10,208 nucleotides of DNA from Planctomycetota bacterium (GTDB taxonomy: Bacteria; Planctomycetota; Planctomycetia; Pirellulales; Lacipirellulaceae), in contig JAJRUA010000271.1 in the NCBI GenBank assembly GCA_024278035.1, positions 1-10,208 of the forward strand, given 5' to 3'. Positions 1 to 5,680 of the stretch are shown here, in pieces (the first letter of the stretch is position 1; every line of letters starts with the position of its first letter). Both the position numbers and the translations under genes were made by a program. The notes under the pieces were generated by a model. The model saw only the letters and a list, made by a program, of their open reading frames with translations, was not told the origin of the DNA and did no database searches.

Positions 1-98
1 AAAGGTGCAAGCTCGCCTCAAGCGGCCTGAGCGATTAGACTGGTAGGTAACGCTCTTTTGATAACCTACAAGAACACAACTGGGGAAAAGTAACGTAT

Positions 99-232
99 TC
101 GCTTGCGCGTAGTCCCCCTCCCCCGCTTTCGGGGGAGGGGTGTAGGGGAGGGGGTTTTGGAATGCGTGCACATAGTTCTGCCCCCTCCCCTAGCCCCTCC
201 CCCAAAAAGGGAGGGGGACTACGCGCAAGCGA
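99..232. repeat. Long imperfect palindrome (REP/MITE-like)
   Basis: Positions 100-122 and 209-231 are perfect reverse complements of 23 bases, and 99/232 add one more pair. Inward the match continues imperfectly through runs of the type GGGGGAGGGG(N)TAGGGGAGGGGG, so each arm is about 55 bases around a short centre near 160-172. The element lies directly upstream of the signal-peptide start at 279 and has no coding potential of its own; the open frames that cross it are proline- and glycine-rich low-complexity translations. Clustered C5/G5 tracts flanked by a unique 20-base end look like a repeated extragenic palindrome or a small non-autonomous element. No target-site duplication is obvious. 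Whether it is multicopy cannot be told from this window. Confidence 0.75.
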
Positions 233-278
233 TGGCTCATTCTTTCTTCGTGGTTCAAGTTTTTTATCGAGTTTATCC

Positions 279-1229
279 ATGAAAACCATCTCGCATCTAC
301 TTCTGCCCCTTGCCTGCTTTTTTTTGCCTACGTCGTTTGCAGCGGGACAGACCAAGCCGCCCCCTAAGCCGGTGCCCGTGCAACTCAAGACGACCGACGG
401 GGTTTAGCTCCGTGCGACTTACTACGCTCCGGCCCAAGGTCGCCATGCGCCGATTGCCGTGTTGGTTGGTGATGAAAACGAGTCCCGGGCAGTGCTCGAA
501 CCGCTTGCTCATTACCTGCAATCGTCGGCCTCTTCCTCCCCATCCGACGACGAAAAAAAAGCCCCTTCCTGGGCGGTATTAGCGGTCGATCTACGCGGCC
601 AAGGGGATAGCGTCTGGCAAGTGCTCCCACGTGGCGAGCGACAAGACCTTAACAACCTGAAACTCACCCGCGCGGTGCTTGCTGCAATGGTTCAGAGGGA
701 TATGGAAGCGGTTCGTCGTGAACTGGTCGACCGGAACGACCGTGGCGAGATCAATCTTAATCGGTTGGCCTACGTTGGCATTGGTATGGGGGCGCTCGTC
801 GCCACGAACTCGGCGGCGGTAGACTGGAGTGTCCAAAAACTGAACGCCAGCAAGCAGGGAGAAGATGTGAAAGCCTTGGTGCTGATTTCTCCTCCTTGGA
901 ACCTCAAAGGGGTCGGGGTGCTCAACGCCCTGCGACAACCGGGCGTCCGCTCCGAAGTCGCGACGTTGCTCCTTTACGGTTCCGAGAATCGCCGCTCGAA
1001 AGCCGATGCGGCTAAGATTTACAAACAATTGGCGAAAGGGCATCCGGACGCTGCGAAGCAAGCGGAGGGCTCGCTTCCTTCGCTCCTGGATATCGGCAGC
1101 CCTTCGTCCCTCCAAGGGAGCGCCTGGCTCAAAGCGAACGGAACGAACGCGGAGAAGCTAATATCGCGGTTCTTAAAAGAACACGTCGCCGAGCCCGACT
1201 TCCCCTGGACCCAACGCCGCCTCGACTGA
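279..1229 (+). pseudogene. Exported alpha/beta-hydrolase-like protein, interrupted by in-frame TAG
   Basis: The ATG at 279 opens a typical signal peptide (MKTISHLLLP, then a hydrophobic stretch and an AAG cleavage region near residue 22), followed by a Pro-rich linker. The frame meets TAG at 405-407 (codon 43) and then stays open for 273 codons to the TGA at 1227-1229. The break falls in a phrase that reads naturally as a hydrolase first strand, LKTTDGV-stop-LRATYYAP, and one base change (CAG to TAG) would explain it. After it come VLVGDENESR, the AVDLRGQGDS motif (about 102-111) and the elbow VGIGMGA (166-172), where Gly169 stands in place of the usual Ser nucleophile. The later strand ALVLISPP (199-206) and LLLYGSENR (230-238) also fit the alpha/beta-hydrolase fold. 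A shorter product could start at GTG 459 but would lack the signal peptide and first strand. It may be a recent pseudogene, a sequencing error or a read-through gene. Substrate unknown. Confidence 0.75.
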
Positions 1230-1233
1230 AACG

Positions 1234-1324
1234 GAAAGCTGGACAGGATCACAGGATTTATTGGGATTAACAGGACTTCTTATCCCGTTGATCCTTTTCA
1301 ATCCTATGATCCTGTCCAGCTTTC
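1234..1324. repeat. Palindromic repeat with CAGGAT/GGGAT units between convergent genes
   Basis: The 24 bases at 1234-1257 pair with 1301-1324 with one mismatch, and the inner part (1258-1275 against 1283-1300) continues imperfectly, so nearly the whole 91-base segment folds back on itself. Inside each arm a degenerate 8-10 base word of the type ACAGGAT / GGGATTAA recurs. It begins 4 bases after the hydrolase stop and ends 31 bases before the tatC stop, so it could end transcription from both sides, although neither strand shows a clean U-run right after a compact stem. Confidence 0.8.
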
Positions 1325-1353
1325 TTTATCTCGTCCTTCTTTATCTCGTCTTA
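1324..1353. repeat. 15-base tandem duplication
   Basis: CTTTATCTCGTCCTT at 1324-1338 is followed directly by CTTTATCTCGTCTTA at 1339-1353, the same unit with two differences at the end. It lies between the palindrome and the tatC stop codon and probably arose by slippage. Confidence 0.8.
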
Positions 1354-1355
1354 GT

Positions 1356-2366
1356 TCAGATTTTGAGTCCGTCGTCAGGCGTGCCAAGGGCCGAGGTGCG
1401 GCGGGGCATGTAGTTGCAGAGAAGAATCCCGCCGAAGTAGAGGAACGTCAGCGGAATCGCCATGAGGATCATACTTTGCGGATCCGCAGGCGTTAGAAAC
1501 ATAGAGAGGATAAAAATAATTAGCACGGCATAACGCCAGTACTTCATGTACGCGGCAGGCGTCATCACGCCGATCCGCTCAAGGAACAGCATCACAAGCG
1601 GCAACTGAAACGCCACGCCGAAACCGAGTGGCAAAATTAGCACGAAGCTGATCCATTGGTCGATCCGTAGCACCGGGTCGATGTCCATCCAGTCGTAGAA
1701 ACCAAATAGGAACGACAAAACGAACTGGAGGGCAAAAAAGAATGCGACGACAGCACCGAGTAAAAAGAGCCCGATACTGAACGGTAGAAAGATGTGGACG
1801 TACCGCTTCTCGTGAGGGTAAAGCCCCGCTGCGACAAACGTCCACATAAAGTAAAAAATGGCAGGGCTGGAGAGAATCGCACCGACGACGAGCGATGCCT
1901 TGATGTAAACCGTAAACGGGTCGGCTACCGCCGTGGCTACGGCACGCACAGTCGGGTCATCTTCTAGGCTTCGCCAGAGTATTAGGGGGACATGGGTCGG
2001 CAGCCCTTCCTCGGGTTTCGTGATATCGGCTCCCATTTGCTCCAGCAAGGCAATCAACTCAGCGGAATCCACCGTGTATTTCTCTGGTGCGATGCCTCGG
2101 TCGAGTGCGTCGCCATTCGGTTCGACCCCGGGCGGAAGCGATTCTTCGTACTTCCGTTGCTTTTGCTTGAGGCGTAGTTCGGTCAGTCCCTCGGTCAGTG
2201 GTTGCTGGACAAACTTGACAACTTCGTTGCCGACCATGAGCCCGACAAGAAAACCGAGGAAGAGGGCAAGCACTGCCTTCCAGAGTGCCGAGCGCAGCTC
2301 CTCAAGGTGATCGCCGAAGGACATTTTTGAAGCCTCGAACGGCTGGTCGGCGGTTAGGCGTTTCAC
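1356..2366 (-). CDS. tatC: Sec-independent (Tat) protein translocase subunit TatC
   Basis: TatC is the six-helix inner-membrane receptor that binds twin-arginine signal peptides of folded proteins and assembles with TatA/TatB. The family signature is clear: MSFGDHLEELR at residues 15-25, LYPHEKRYV at 182-190 (Glu186 matches the signal-peptide-binding Glu103 of E. coli), and the closing LTPADPQSMILMAIPLTFLY (291-310). Hydrophobic segments lie near 28-46, 157-181, 193-218, 239-263, 278-291 and 297-317. At 336 residues it is much longer than the usual 250 or so; the excess is a hydrophilic first periplasmic loop (about 55-150) with Lys/Glu-rich and acidic stretches. The start given is GTG at 2366; an ATG at 2324 (MSFGDH) has a GAGG eight bases upstream and is a real alternative, though planctomycete TatC proteins often carry a short N-terminal leader like this one. 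No tatA or tatB lies nearby. Divergent from manA. Confidence 0.96.
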   Translation of the reverse strand: MKRLTADQPFEASKMSFGDHLEELRSALWKAVLALFLGFLVGLMVGNEVVKFVQQPLTEGLTELRLKQKQRKYEESLPPGVEPNGDALDRGIAPEKYTVDSAELIALLEQMGADITKPEEGLPTHVPLILWRSLEDDPTVRAVATAVADPFTVYIKASLVVGAILSSPAIFYFMWTFVAAGLYPHEKRYVHIFLPFSIGLFLLGAVVAFFFALQFVLSFLFGFYDWMDIDPVLRIDQWISFVLILPLGFGVAFQLPLVMLFLERIGVMTPAAYMKYWRYAVLIIFILSMFLTPADPQSMILMAIPLTFLYFGGILLCNYMPRRTSALGTPDDGLKI

Positions 2367-2438
2367 GAAGCGGTTGGCTCTCGGTAGCGGTTACGTGTGA
2401 GGGGGGTGATCGTCGGACAATAGTAGATGATACTAACC

Positions 2439-2456
2439 CTGGCCCCCAAGGGCCAG
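2439..2456 (+). promoter_or_regulatory. Perfect hairpin in the tatC-manA divergent intergenic region
   Basis: CTGGCCC (2439-2445), loop CCAA, and GGGCCAG (2450-2456) form a seven-pair perfect stem in the 196-base spacer 2367-2562 that must hold the promoters of both tatC and manA. The hairpin is about 107 bases ahead of the manA ATG and has no U-tract on either side, so it is more likely a leader structure, operator or part of a repeat than a terminator. No convincing -35/-10 pair could be picked out for either gene. Confidence 0.4.
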
Positions 2457-2562
2457 AACGTGCGTTCCTTGCCGTCCTCCGATACCACGGGTGGCTGACG
2501 CCGACGGCTCGCTCACCGCTTGGCGCGTTCTTCCGCTTTCCCCTTAAACTACGTCCTTTTCA

Positions 2563-3537
2563 ATGCCTACCTTATATCCCCTGCGACTCAAGCCGATTTT
2601 ACAAGAATATCTTTGGGGAGGCCGGCGCCTCGGTTCGTTGCTCGGCAAGCCGATCGGTTCGGGGGATACCTACGCCGAAAGCTGGGAAGTGGTCGATCAC
2701 CTCGACGGGCAAAGCGTTGTTGAAAACGGCCCCCTTGCAGGAAAAACTCTTGGAGAATTAGCGTTGGAGTTCCCCGCCGAATTGTACGGCAGCGGCCCAA
2801 CGCCCGAACGGTTCCCGTTGCTTTTCAAGTATCTTGATGCTCAGAAGACGCTTTCAGTTCAAGTTCACCCGAACGATGCGCAAGGGGCCCAACTCACGCC
2901 GCCCGATCTGGGAAAGACCGAAGCGTGGCTTGTCCTTGCCGCCGAGCCGGGGAGCAAAATCTATGCGGGGCTCAACAAGGGCGTTGATCGCAAGGCTCTT
3001 GCTGCTGCGATCGATGCGGGCGAGTGCGACCGTTGCTTGCACGCTTATGAGCCACAGGTGGGCGATTGCGTTTTCATTCCTGCCGGCACGGTCCACGCCA
3101 TTGGCGAGGGGCTTGTCATTGCTGAGATTCAACAAGCGAGCAACACAACGTACCGACTCTTCGACTGGAACCGCGTCGGAAAAGATGGCCAGCCACGACC
3201 GCTTCACGTAGAAGAATCACTGGCCGTTACCGACTACACGAGTGGCCCCGTTAGGCCACAGGTGCCGACACCGCAAGCCGACGGTTGGGAGCGGCTTGTC
3301 GCCTGTGACAAATTTGTTTTCGACCGAAGGCACTTTACACCTACGGACACAACGACAACCCTTGCTCCGACAGACAGCTTTCGACTCTTGTCGGTCGCCC
3401 AAGGAACCGTGCGAGTGCGTGCCGAGGGGGTGGACGAGAGCCTTGGTCGTGGAACGACGCTCCTATTGCCAGCGGCCTGCAACGGGGCGGATATTATTGC
3501 CGAGGGGGAGGCGACACTGCTCGATATGCGGCGATAG
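2563..3537 (+). CDS. manA: Mannose-6-phosphate isomerase, class I (short form)
   Basis: Phosphomannose isomerase interconverts fructose 6-phosphate and mannose 6-phosphate in the cytoplasm, linking glycolysis to mannose use and GDP-mannose for polysaccharides. The 324-residue length matches the short, Bacillus-like class. Visible family motifs: QEYLWGG (14-20), SVQVHPND (98-105) with zinc ligands Gln100 and His102, GKTEAW (117-122) with Glu120, PAGTVHAIGEG (173-183) with the fourth ligand His178, and EIQQASNTTYRLFDWNR (188-204) holding the catalytic Arg198. All four zinc ligands are present. The C-terminal third (about 240-324) is the second cupin-like half and ends in LLDMRR. The ATG at 2563 puts the first conserved strand (YPLRLKPIL) at the usual distance; no clear ribosome-binding site precedes it. 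It is transcribed away from tatC, with no sugar genes adjacent. Confidence 0.96.
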   Translation: MPTLYPLRLKPILQEYLWGGRRLGSLLGKPIGSGDTYAESWEVVDHLDGQSVVENGPLAGKTLGELALEFPAELYGSGPTPERFPLLFKYLDAQKTLSVQVHPNDAQGAQLTPPDLGKTEAWLVLAAEPGSKIYAGLNKGVDRKALAAAIDAGECDRCLHAYEPQVGDCVFIPAGTVHAIGEGLVIAEIQQASNTTYRLFDWNRVGKDGQPRPLHVEESLAVTDYTSGPVRPQVPTPQADGWERLVACDKFVFDRRHFTPTDTTTTLAPTDSFRLLSVAQGTVRVRAEGVDESLGRGTTLLLPAACNGADIIAEGEATLLDMRR

Positions 3538-3543
3538 CGGTCG

Positions 3544-3591
3544 GTTTTTAGCTTCCTTTCCGCCTTTGGCGGATCGTTGCTAGCTGAAAAC
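3544..3591. repeat. Two-tier hairpin after manA
   Basis: An inner perfect stem TCCGCC-TTT-GGCGGA (3559-3573) is enclosed by an outer stem of GTTTTTAGCT (3544-3553) with AGCTGAAAAC (3582-3591), nine of ten bases pairing. It starts 7 bases after the manA stop and could act as a transcript end or stability element. No U-run follows the inner stem on the + strand. The outer arms and mixed loops also fit a dispersed intergenic repeat; copy number is unknown. Confidence 0.5.
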
Positions 3592-3685
3592 TCATCTCTA
3601 TAGCAGGTGAGATTCCACTTGGGTCGAAACGAGACAATCGCTACGCTTCGCGTCCCCGTTCTATCCTCTCCTGGAAAAGCGTCCC

Positions 3686-3958
3686 GTGAAGTCGTCCCCT
3701 CTTCTGTTGGTTTGCCTCCTAGCCCTCGGCTCAAGCCCAATCGGGTGTGGTCCGCAGGTCCGGATGCCCAATCTCCTGCATCCGGGTAATTTGGCCTCAC
3801 AGCGTTTTGATGCGATCTACCACGATCCCTACCCGCTGGACGATGTTGGCCCGCCGGTCCAAGGGGGGCGTCCCCGTGGCTATCAGAAGCCGGTCCCCGA
3901 AGTGGTCCGAGGCCGACTCTTCGCCCCGGCTCAACAGCAAATCGCCCCACCTCGCTGA
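3686..3958 (+). CDS. Small putative lipoprotein, conserved-looking, function unknown
   Basis: This 90-residue protein starts at GTG 3686, preceded by GGAAAAG about 6 bases upstream. It opens with MKSS and a hydrophobic core (LLLVCLLALG) leading to SPIGC, where Cys21 is a candidate lipidation site; the lipobox is atypical because Pro rather than Leu is at -3. The mature part has no membrane segment and is rich in Pro, Gly and aromatic residues: NLLHPGNLASQRFDAIYHDP, then YPLDDVGPPVQGGRPRGYQK and PVPEVVRGRLFAP. The phrases HPG, YDP/HDPYP-D-GP and GGRPR-YQ-P-PE resemble a short secreted-protein family seen in Pirellulales, recalled by pattern only. An envelope location is inferred. It stands alone between two repeats, about 150 bases after manA, and is probably transcribed by itself. 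Ordinary codon use and the signal sequence make a real gene likely despite its size. Confidence 0.72.
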   Translation: MKSSPLLLVCLLALGSSPIGCGPQVRMPNLLHPGNLASQRFDAIYHDPYPLDDVGPPVQGGRPRGYQKPVPEVVRGRLFAPAQQQIAPPR

Positions 3959-3965
3959 GGCTAAG

Positions 3966-4091
3966 AAAAAGAATTAAACGCGAAACAGCGTAGCAATACC
4001 GAGCGGATCAGGCGGATAAAACGCGGATTAAAAACAATTTTTATCAGCGTAAATCCGTTCAATCCGTGTTCATCCGCGTCCAATTCTTTTT
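3966..4091. repeat. Palindromic repeat with GCGGAT/ATCCGC units
   Basis: The outer arms 3966-3982 and 4075-4091 are reverse complements at 15 of 17 positions. Inside the left half the word GCGGAT(N)A recurs (near 4003, 4012, 4023), and inside the right half ATCCG recurs in the opposite orientation (near 4053, 4062, 4073), around an AT-rich turn at 4030-4042. It begins 7 bases after the lipoprotein stop. It has the same design as the elements at 1234-1324 and 8660-8752: a short-period word arranged as a large palindrome. No coding potential. Confidence 0.8.
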
Positions 4092-4122
4092 CAATAATCA
4101 ACCGTACTACCGCTGGGAAAAT

Positions 4123-4177
4123 GGTGGCTGGGAGGTTAGGCTGCATGGTCCCAAGCAATCTTTCCCTCCCTCCCACC
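4123..4177 (+). promoter_or_regulatory. Leader hairpin upstream of the pseudouridine synthase
   Basis: GGTGG (4123-4127) pairs with CCACC (4173-4177) and GGGAGG (4130-4135) with CCTCCC (4165-4170), separated by a 2+2 internal loop, giving 11 strong pairs with a 29-base loop. It ends 30 bases before the ATG at 4208, in what is probably the 5' untranslated region. A regulatory role is only a possibility. Confidence 0.3.
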
Positions 4178-4207
4178 TGACCGTCTCTCTGGCGGTGTGA
4201 CCCTGCA

Positions 4208-5374
4208 ATGGCCAAACGTGGCTCAAAACGACTGACTGGCCGACCTTCGACCTCCAAGAGCCGTCCCTCCACCTCCAAAGGAAAGGGAACGACTACAAAA
4301 CAATCGGGCAAGGCCACCTTGCCTAAGGGGGGTACAAAAGTAGTGGCTGGCAAGAGCTACGGCGTGGCCAAGCACCGCCCGGAGAAACGGCGCCCGACGC
4401 CCAAAACTGCCGTTAATTTGCCCCCCCGTCAGCCGGGCGACCGACTCCAAAAAGTATTGGCCTCTGCCGGCGTTGCGAGCCGCCGCGAGTGCGAACAGTT
4501 GATCTTAGAAGGCCGCGTCGAAGTCGATGGCGAGGTGGTCACCGAGCTGGGTGTTCGCGTGGATCCATTCAAGCAAAAGATCGCTTTCGACGGAGAACTA
4601 CTCACCAAGCCCAAACGGGTCTACTTTGCGGTGAACAAGCCAGAGGGGGTCGTTTGCACGGCCAATGACCCTTCGGGACGGCAACGGGTGACCGACTTGC
4701 TTCCTCCCTCGGTAGGCCGTGTGTTCAACGTCGGTCGGCTCGACATGGCCAGCGAAGGATTGATCCTGCTGACCAATGACGGAGAATTGGCCAACAAGCT
4801 AACGCACCCACGGCACGGGGTGGAGAAAATCTACCACGTCCAGGTCCAGGGCGTGCCGACCGCCGAAACGCTTTCGCAGCTTCGTAGGGGAATCTATCTG
4901 GCTGAGGGGAAGGCTCACTTCGTCAACGCCCGGGTCAAATCGCGGCGTAAGAGCGGAGCGATCCTAGAAGTCGTACTTGACGAGGGACGCAACCGTGAGA
5001 TCCGCCGGGTACTGGCGAGGGTGGGTCACAAGGTACAACGGCTGACCCGCATCGCCGTTGGCCCCGTACGGCTTGGTGAGATTCCCTCCGGAGCTTACCG
5101 CCCCCTAACGGCCGAAGAGGTGAAGGCCCTCCGCAAAGCCCCTGACGCAAAGCGTGAGGAGAAGGAGAAAGGAAAAGCCCCAAAGCAAGGCTACCGGCCT
5201 TCCAGTAACCGCCCCAAGCGAGGGCAGGGCGGCAAAGCAAAATCAGACTCAACTTCTGCCTCTACAAGCAAAAAACCTGCCGGGCGGGTCGTTCTTGGTC
5301 TTGGGGGGACAGGAACCGCTAAGAAGAAAAGAACGACTAAACCTAGCAAGCCAAGCGTAAAAGGAAGGAGATAG
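4208..5374 (+). CDS. rRNA pseudouridine synthase, RsuA/RluB/RluE/RluF family, with basic tails
   Basis: The enzyme isomerises a specific uridine in ribosomal RNA to pseudouridine. An S4 RNA-binding domain spans about 76-132 (GDRLQKVLASAGVASRRECE, then GRVEVDGEVV). The catalytic domain follows from about 136: FAVNKPEGVVCT (140-151), the signature VGRLDMASEGLILLTNDG (175-192) with catalytic Asp179, YHVQVQG (209-215) and DEGRNREIRRVLARVGH (258-274). It then closes with LTRIAVGPVRLGEIPSGAYR. This order is typical of RluB/RsuA, and the EGRNREIRR motif favours the RluB side, but the target base cannot be read from sequence. At 388 residues it is longer than the usual 240-290: residues 1-72 and about 312-388 are Lys/Arg/Ser/Thr-rich, low-complexity and probably disordered, suited to RNA contact. 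ATG 4208 is the first start of the frame; no good ribosome-binding site is seen. Monocistronic by context. Confidence 0.93.
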   Translation: MAKRGSKRLTGRPSTSKSRPSTSKGKGTTTKQSGKATLPKGGTKVVAGKSYGVAKHRPEKRRPTPKTAVNLPPRQPGDRLQKVLASAGVASRRECEQLILEGRVEVDGEVVTELGVRVDPFKQKIAFDGELLTKPKRVYFAVNKPEGVVCTANDPSGRQRVTDLLPPSVGRVFNVGRLDMASEGLILLTNDGELANKLTHPRHGVEKIYHVQVQGVPTAETLSQLRRGIYLAEGKAHFVNARVKSRRKSGAILEVVLDEGRNREIRRVLARVGHKVQRLTRIAVGPVRLGEIPSGAYRPLTAEEVKALRKAPDAKREEKEKGKAPKQGYRPSSNRPKRGQGGKAKSDSTSASTSKKPAGRVVLGLGGTGTAKKKRTTKPSKPSVKGRR

Positions 5375-5416
5375 TCAGATATTGATGAAGGGACGCCGGG
5401 CCAGCGCACATTAGGC

Positions 5417-5442
5417 GATGGGCAGATGGGAATCTACCCATC
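5417..5442 (+). terminator. Hairpin downstream of the pseudouridine synthase
   Basis: GATGGG (5417-5422) pairs with CCCATC (5437-5442) and AGAT (5424-5427) with ATCT (5432-5435), with one C/A mismatch and a GGGA loop. It lies 43 bases after the stop codon. No U-run follows, so intrinsic termination is uncertain; it may instead protect the 3' end. Confidence 0.35.
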
Positions 5443-5475
5443 CAGCACAGGACCGTTTCCAGCACAGGGCCGTTC
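5442..5475. repeat. 17-base tandem repeat, two copies
   Basis: CCAGCACAGGACCGTTT (5442-5458) is followed directly by CCAGCACAGGGCCGTTC (5459-5475), 15 of 17 identical. Related words (GGACCGT, ACGGCCC) appear again near 5594-5609. Confidence 0.75.
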
Positions 5476-5484
5476 ATGTCGTGC

Positions 5485-5528
5485 GACTTTCCGCGTAGCG
5501 GTATTAGCCCCGTCGTTCACGGCGGGGT
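5485..5528 (+). repeat. Two-hairpin element, left copy
   Basis: The element has a small stem CCGC-GTA-GCGG (5491-5501), the linker TATTAG, and a larger stem CCCCGTCG-TTCA-CGGCGGGG (5508-5527, one G-T pair). It matches, in opposite orientation, the copy at 5636-5680, sharing 14 identical bases (5498-5511 against 5654-5667) and GACT at the outer edge. The pair encloses about 107 bases. Confidence 0.7.
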
Positions 5529-5553
5529 GTGGTCTCCCCAACAACATTTCACG

Positions 5554-5574
5554 AGCCCCGTTCACGGGGCTTTT
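5554..5574 (+). terminator. Terminator-like hairpin with T-run
   Basis: AGCCCCG (5554-5560), loop TTCA, and CGGGGCT (5565-5571) form a seven-pair stem running straight into TTTT on the + strand. This is the best-looking intrinsic terminator in the window. It lies 180 bases after the pseudouridine synthase stop, inside the inverted repeat pair, and shares its loop and stem sequence with the hairpin at 5508-5527, so it may belong to the repeat rather than serve the gene. Confidence 0.5.
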
Positions 5575-5635
5575 CGCTGCGTACGCTGAGTAAGGACCGT
5601 AAACGGCCCTGAGAGCCACCAAGGGTGGGATCGCC

Positions 5636-5680
5636 TACCCCGGCATAAATGCCGGGGCTAATACCGCCTGCGGCGGAGTC
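5636..5680 (-). repeat. Two-hairpin element, right copy (inverted)
   Basis: Read on the minus strand, this copy has the same order as 5485-5528: GACT, a small stem CCGCC-GCA-GGCGG (5664-5676), TATTAG, and a larger stem CCCCGGCA-TTTA-TGCCGGGG (5638-5657). The stem bases differ from the other copy, yet pairing is kept, including a G-C to A-T exchange at the top of the larger stem. Confidence 0.7.

Noticed and set aside
1..46. Possible C-terminal end of an upstream gene (frame ending at TAG 44-46, or TGA 28-30)
   Set aside because: Only 9-14 codons are visible and no motif can be recognised, so it cannot be called.
162..278. Upstream extension of the hydrolase frame from ATG 162
   Set aside because: It would translate half of the palindrome and bury the signal peptide; ATG 279 gives a normal signal sequence.
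35..388. 117-residue open frame on the minus strand
   Set aside because: It translates the palindrome and opposes the signal-peptide region; the product is low-complexity Pro/Gly sequence with no domain.
1234..1353. CRISPR array suggested by repeated short words
   Set aside because: Words are degenerate, 8-15 bases, without spacers of constant length, and no cas genes are present.
3544..3591. Integron attC site
   Set aside because: The expected GTTRRRY/RYYYAAC core pair is absent and there is no integrase or cassette layout.
3234..3950. 238-residue open frame on the minus strand opposite manA and the lipoprotein
   Set aside because: It spans two well-supported genes and a hairpin region in antisense and shows no family motif.
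5434..5622. 62-residue minus-strand frame in the non-coding region
   Set aside because: It lies entirely on hairpins and repeats; such frames are typical repeat translations.
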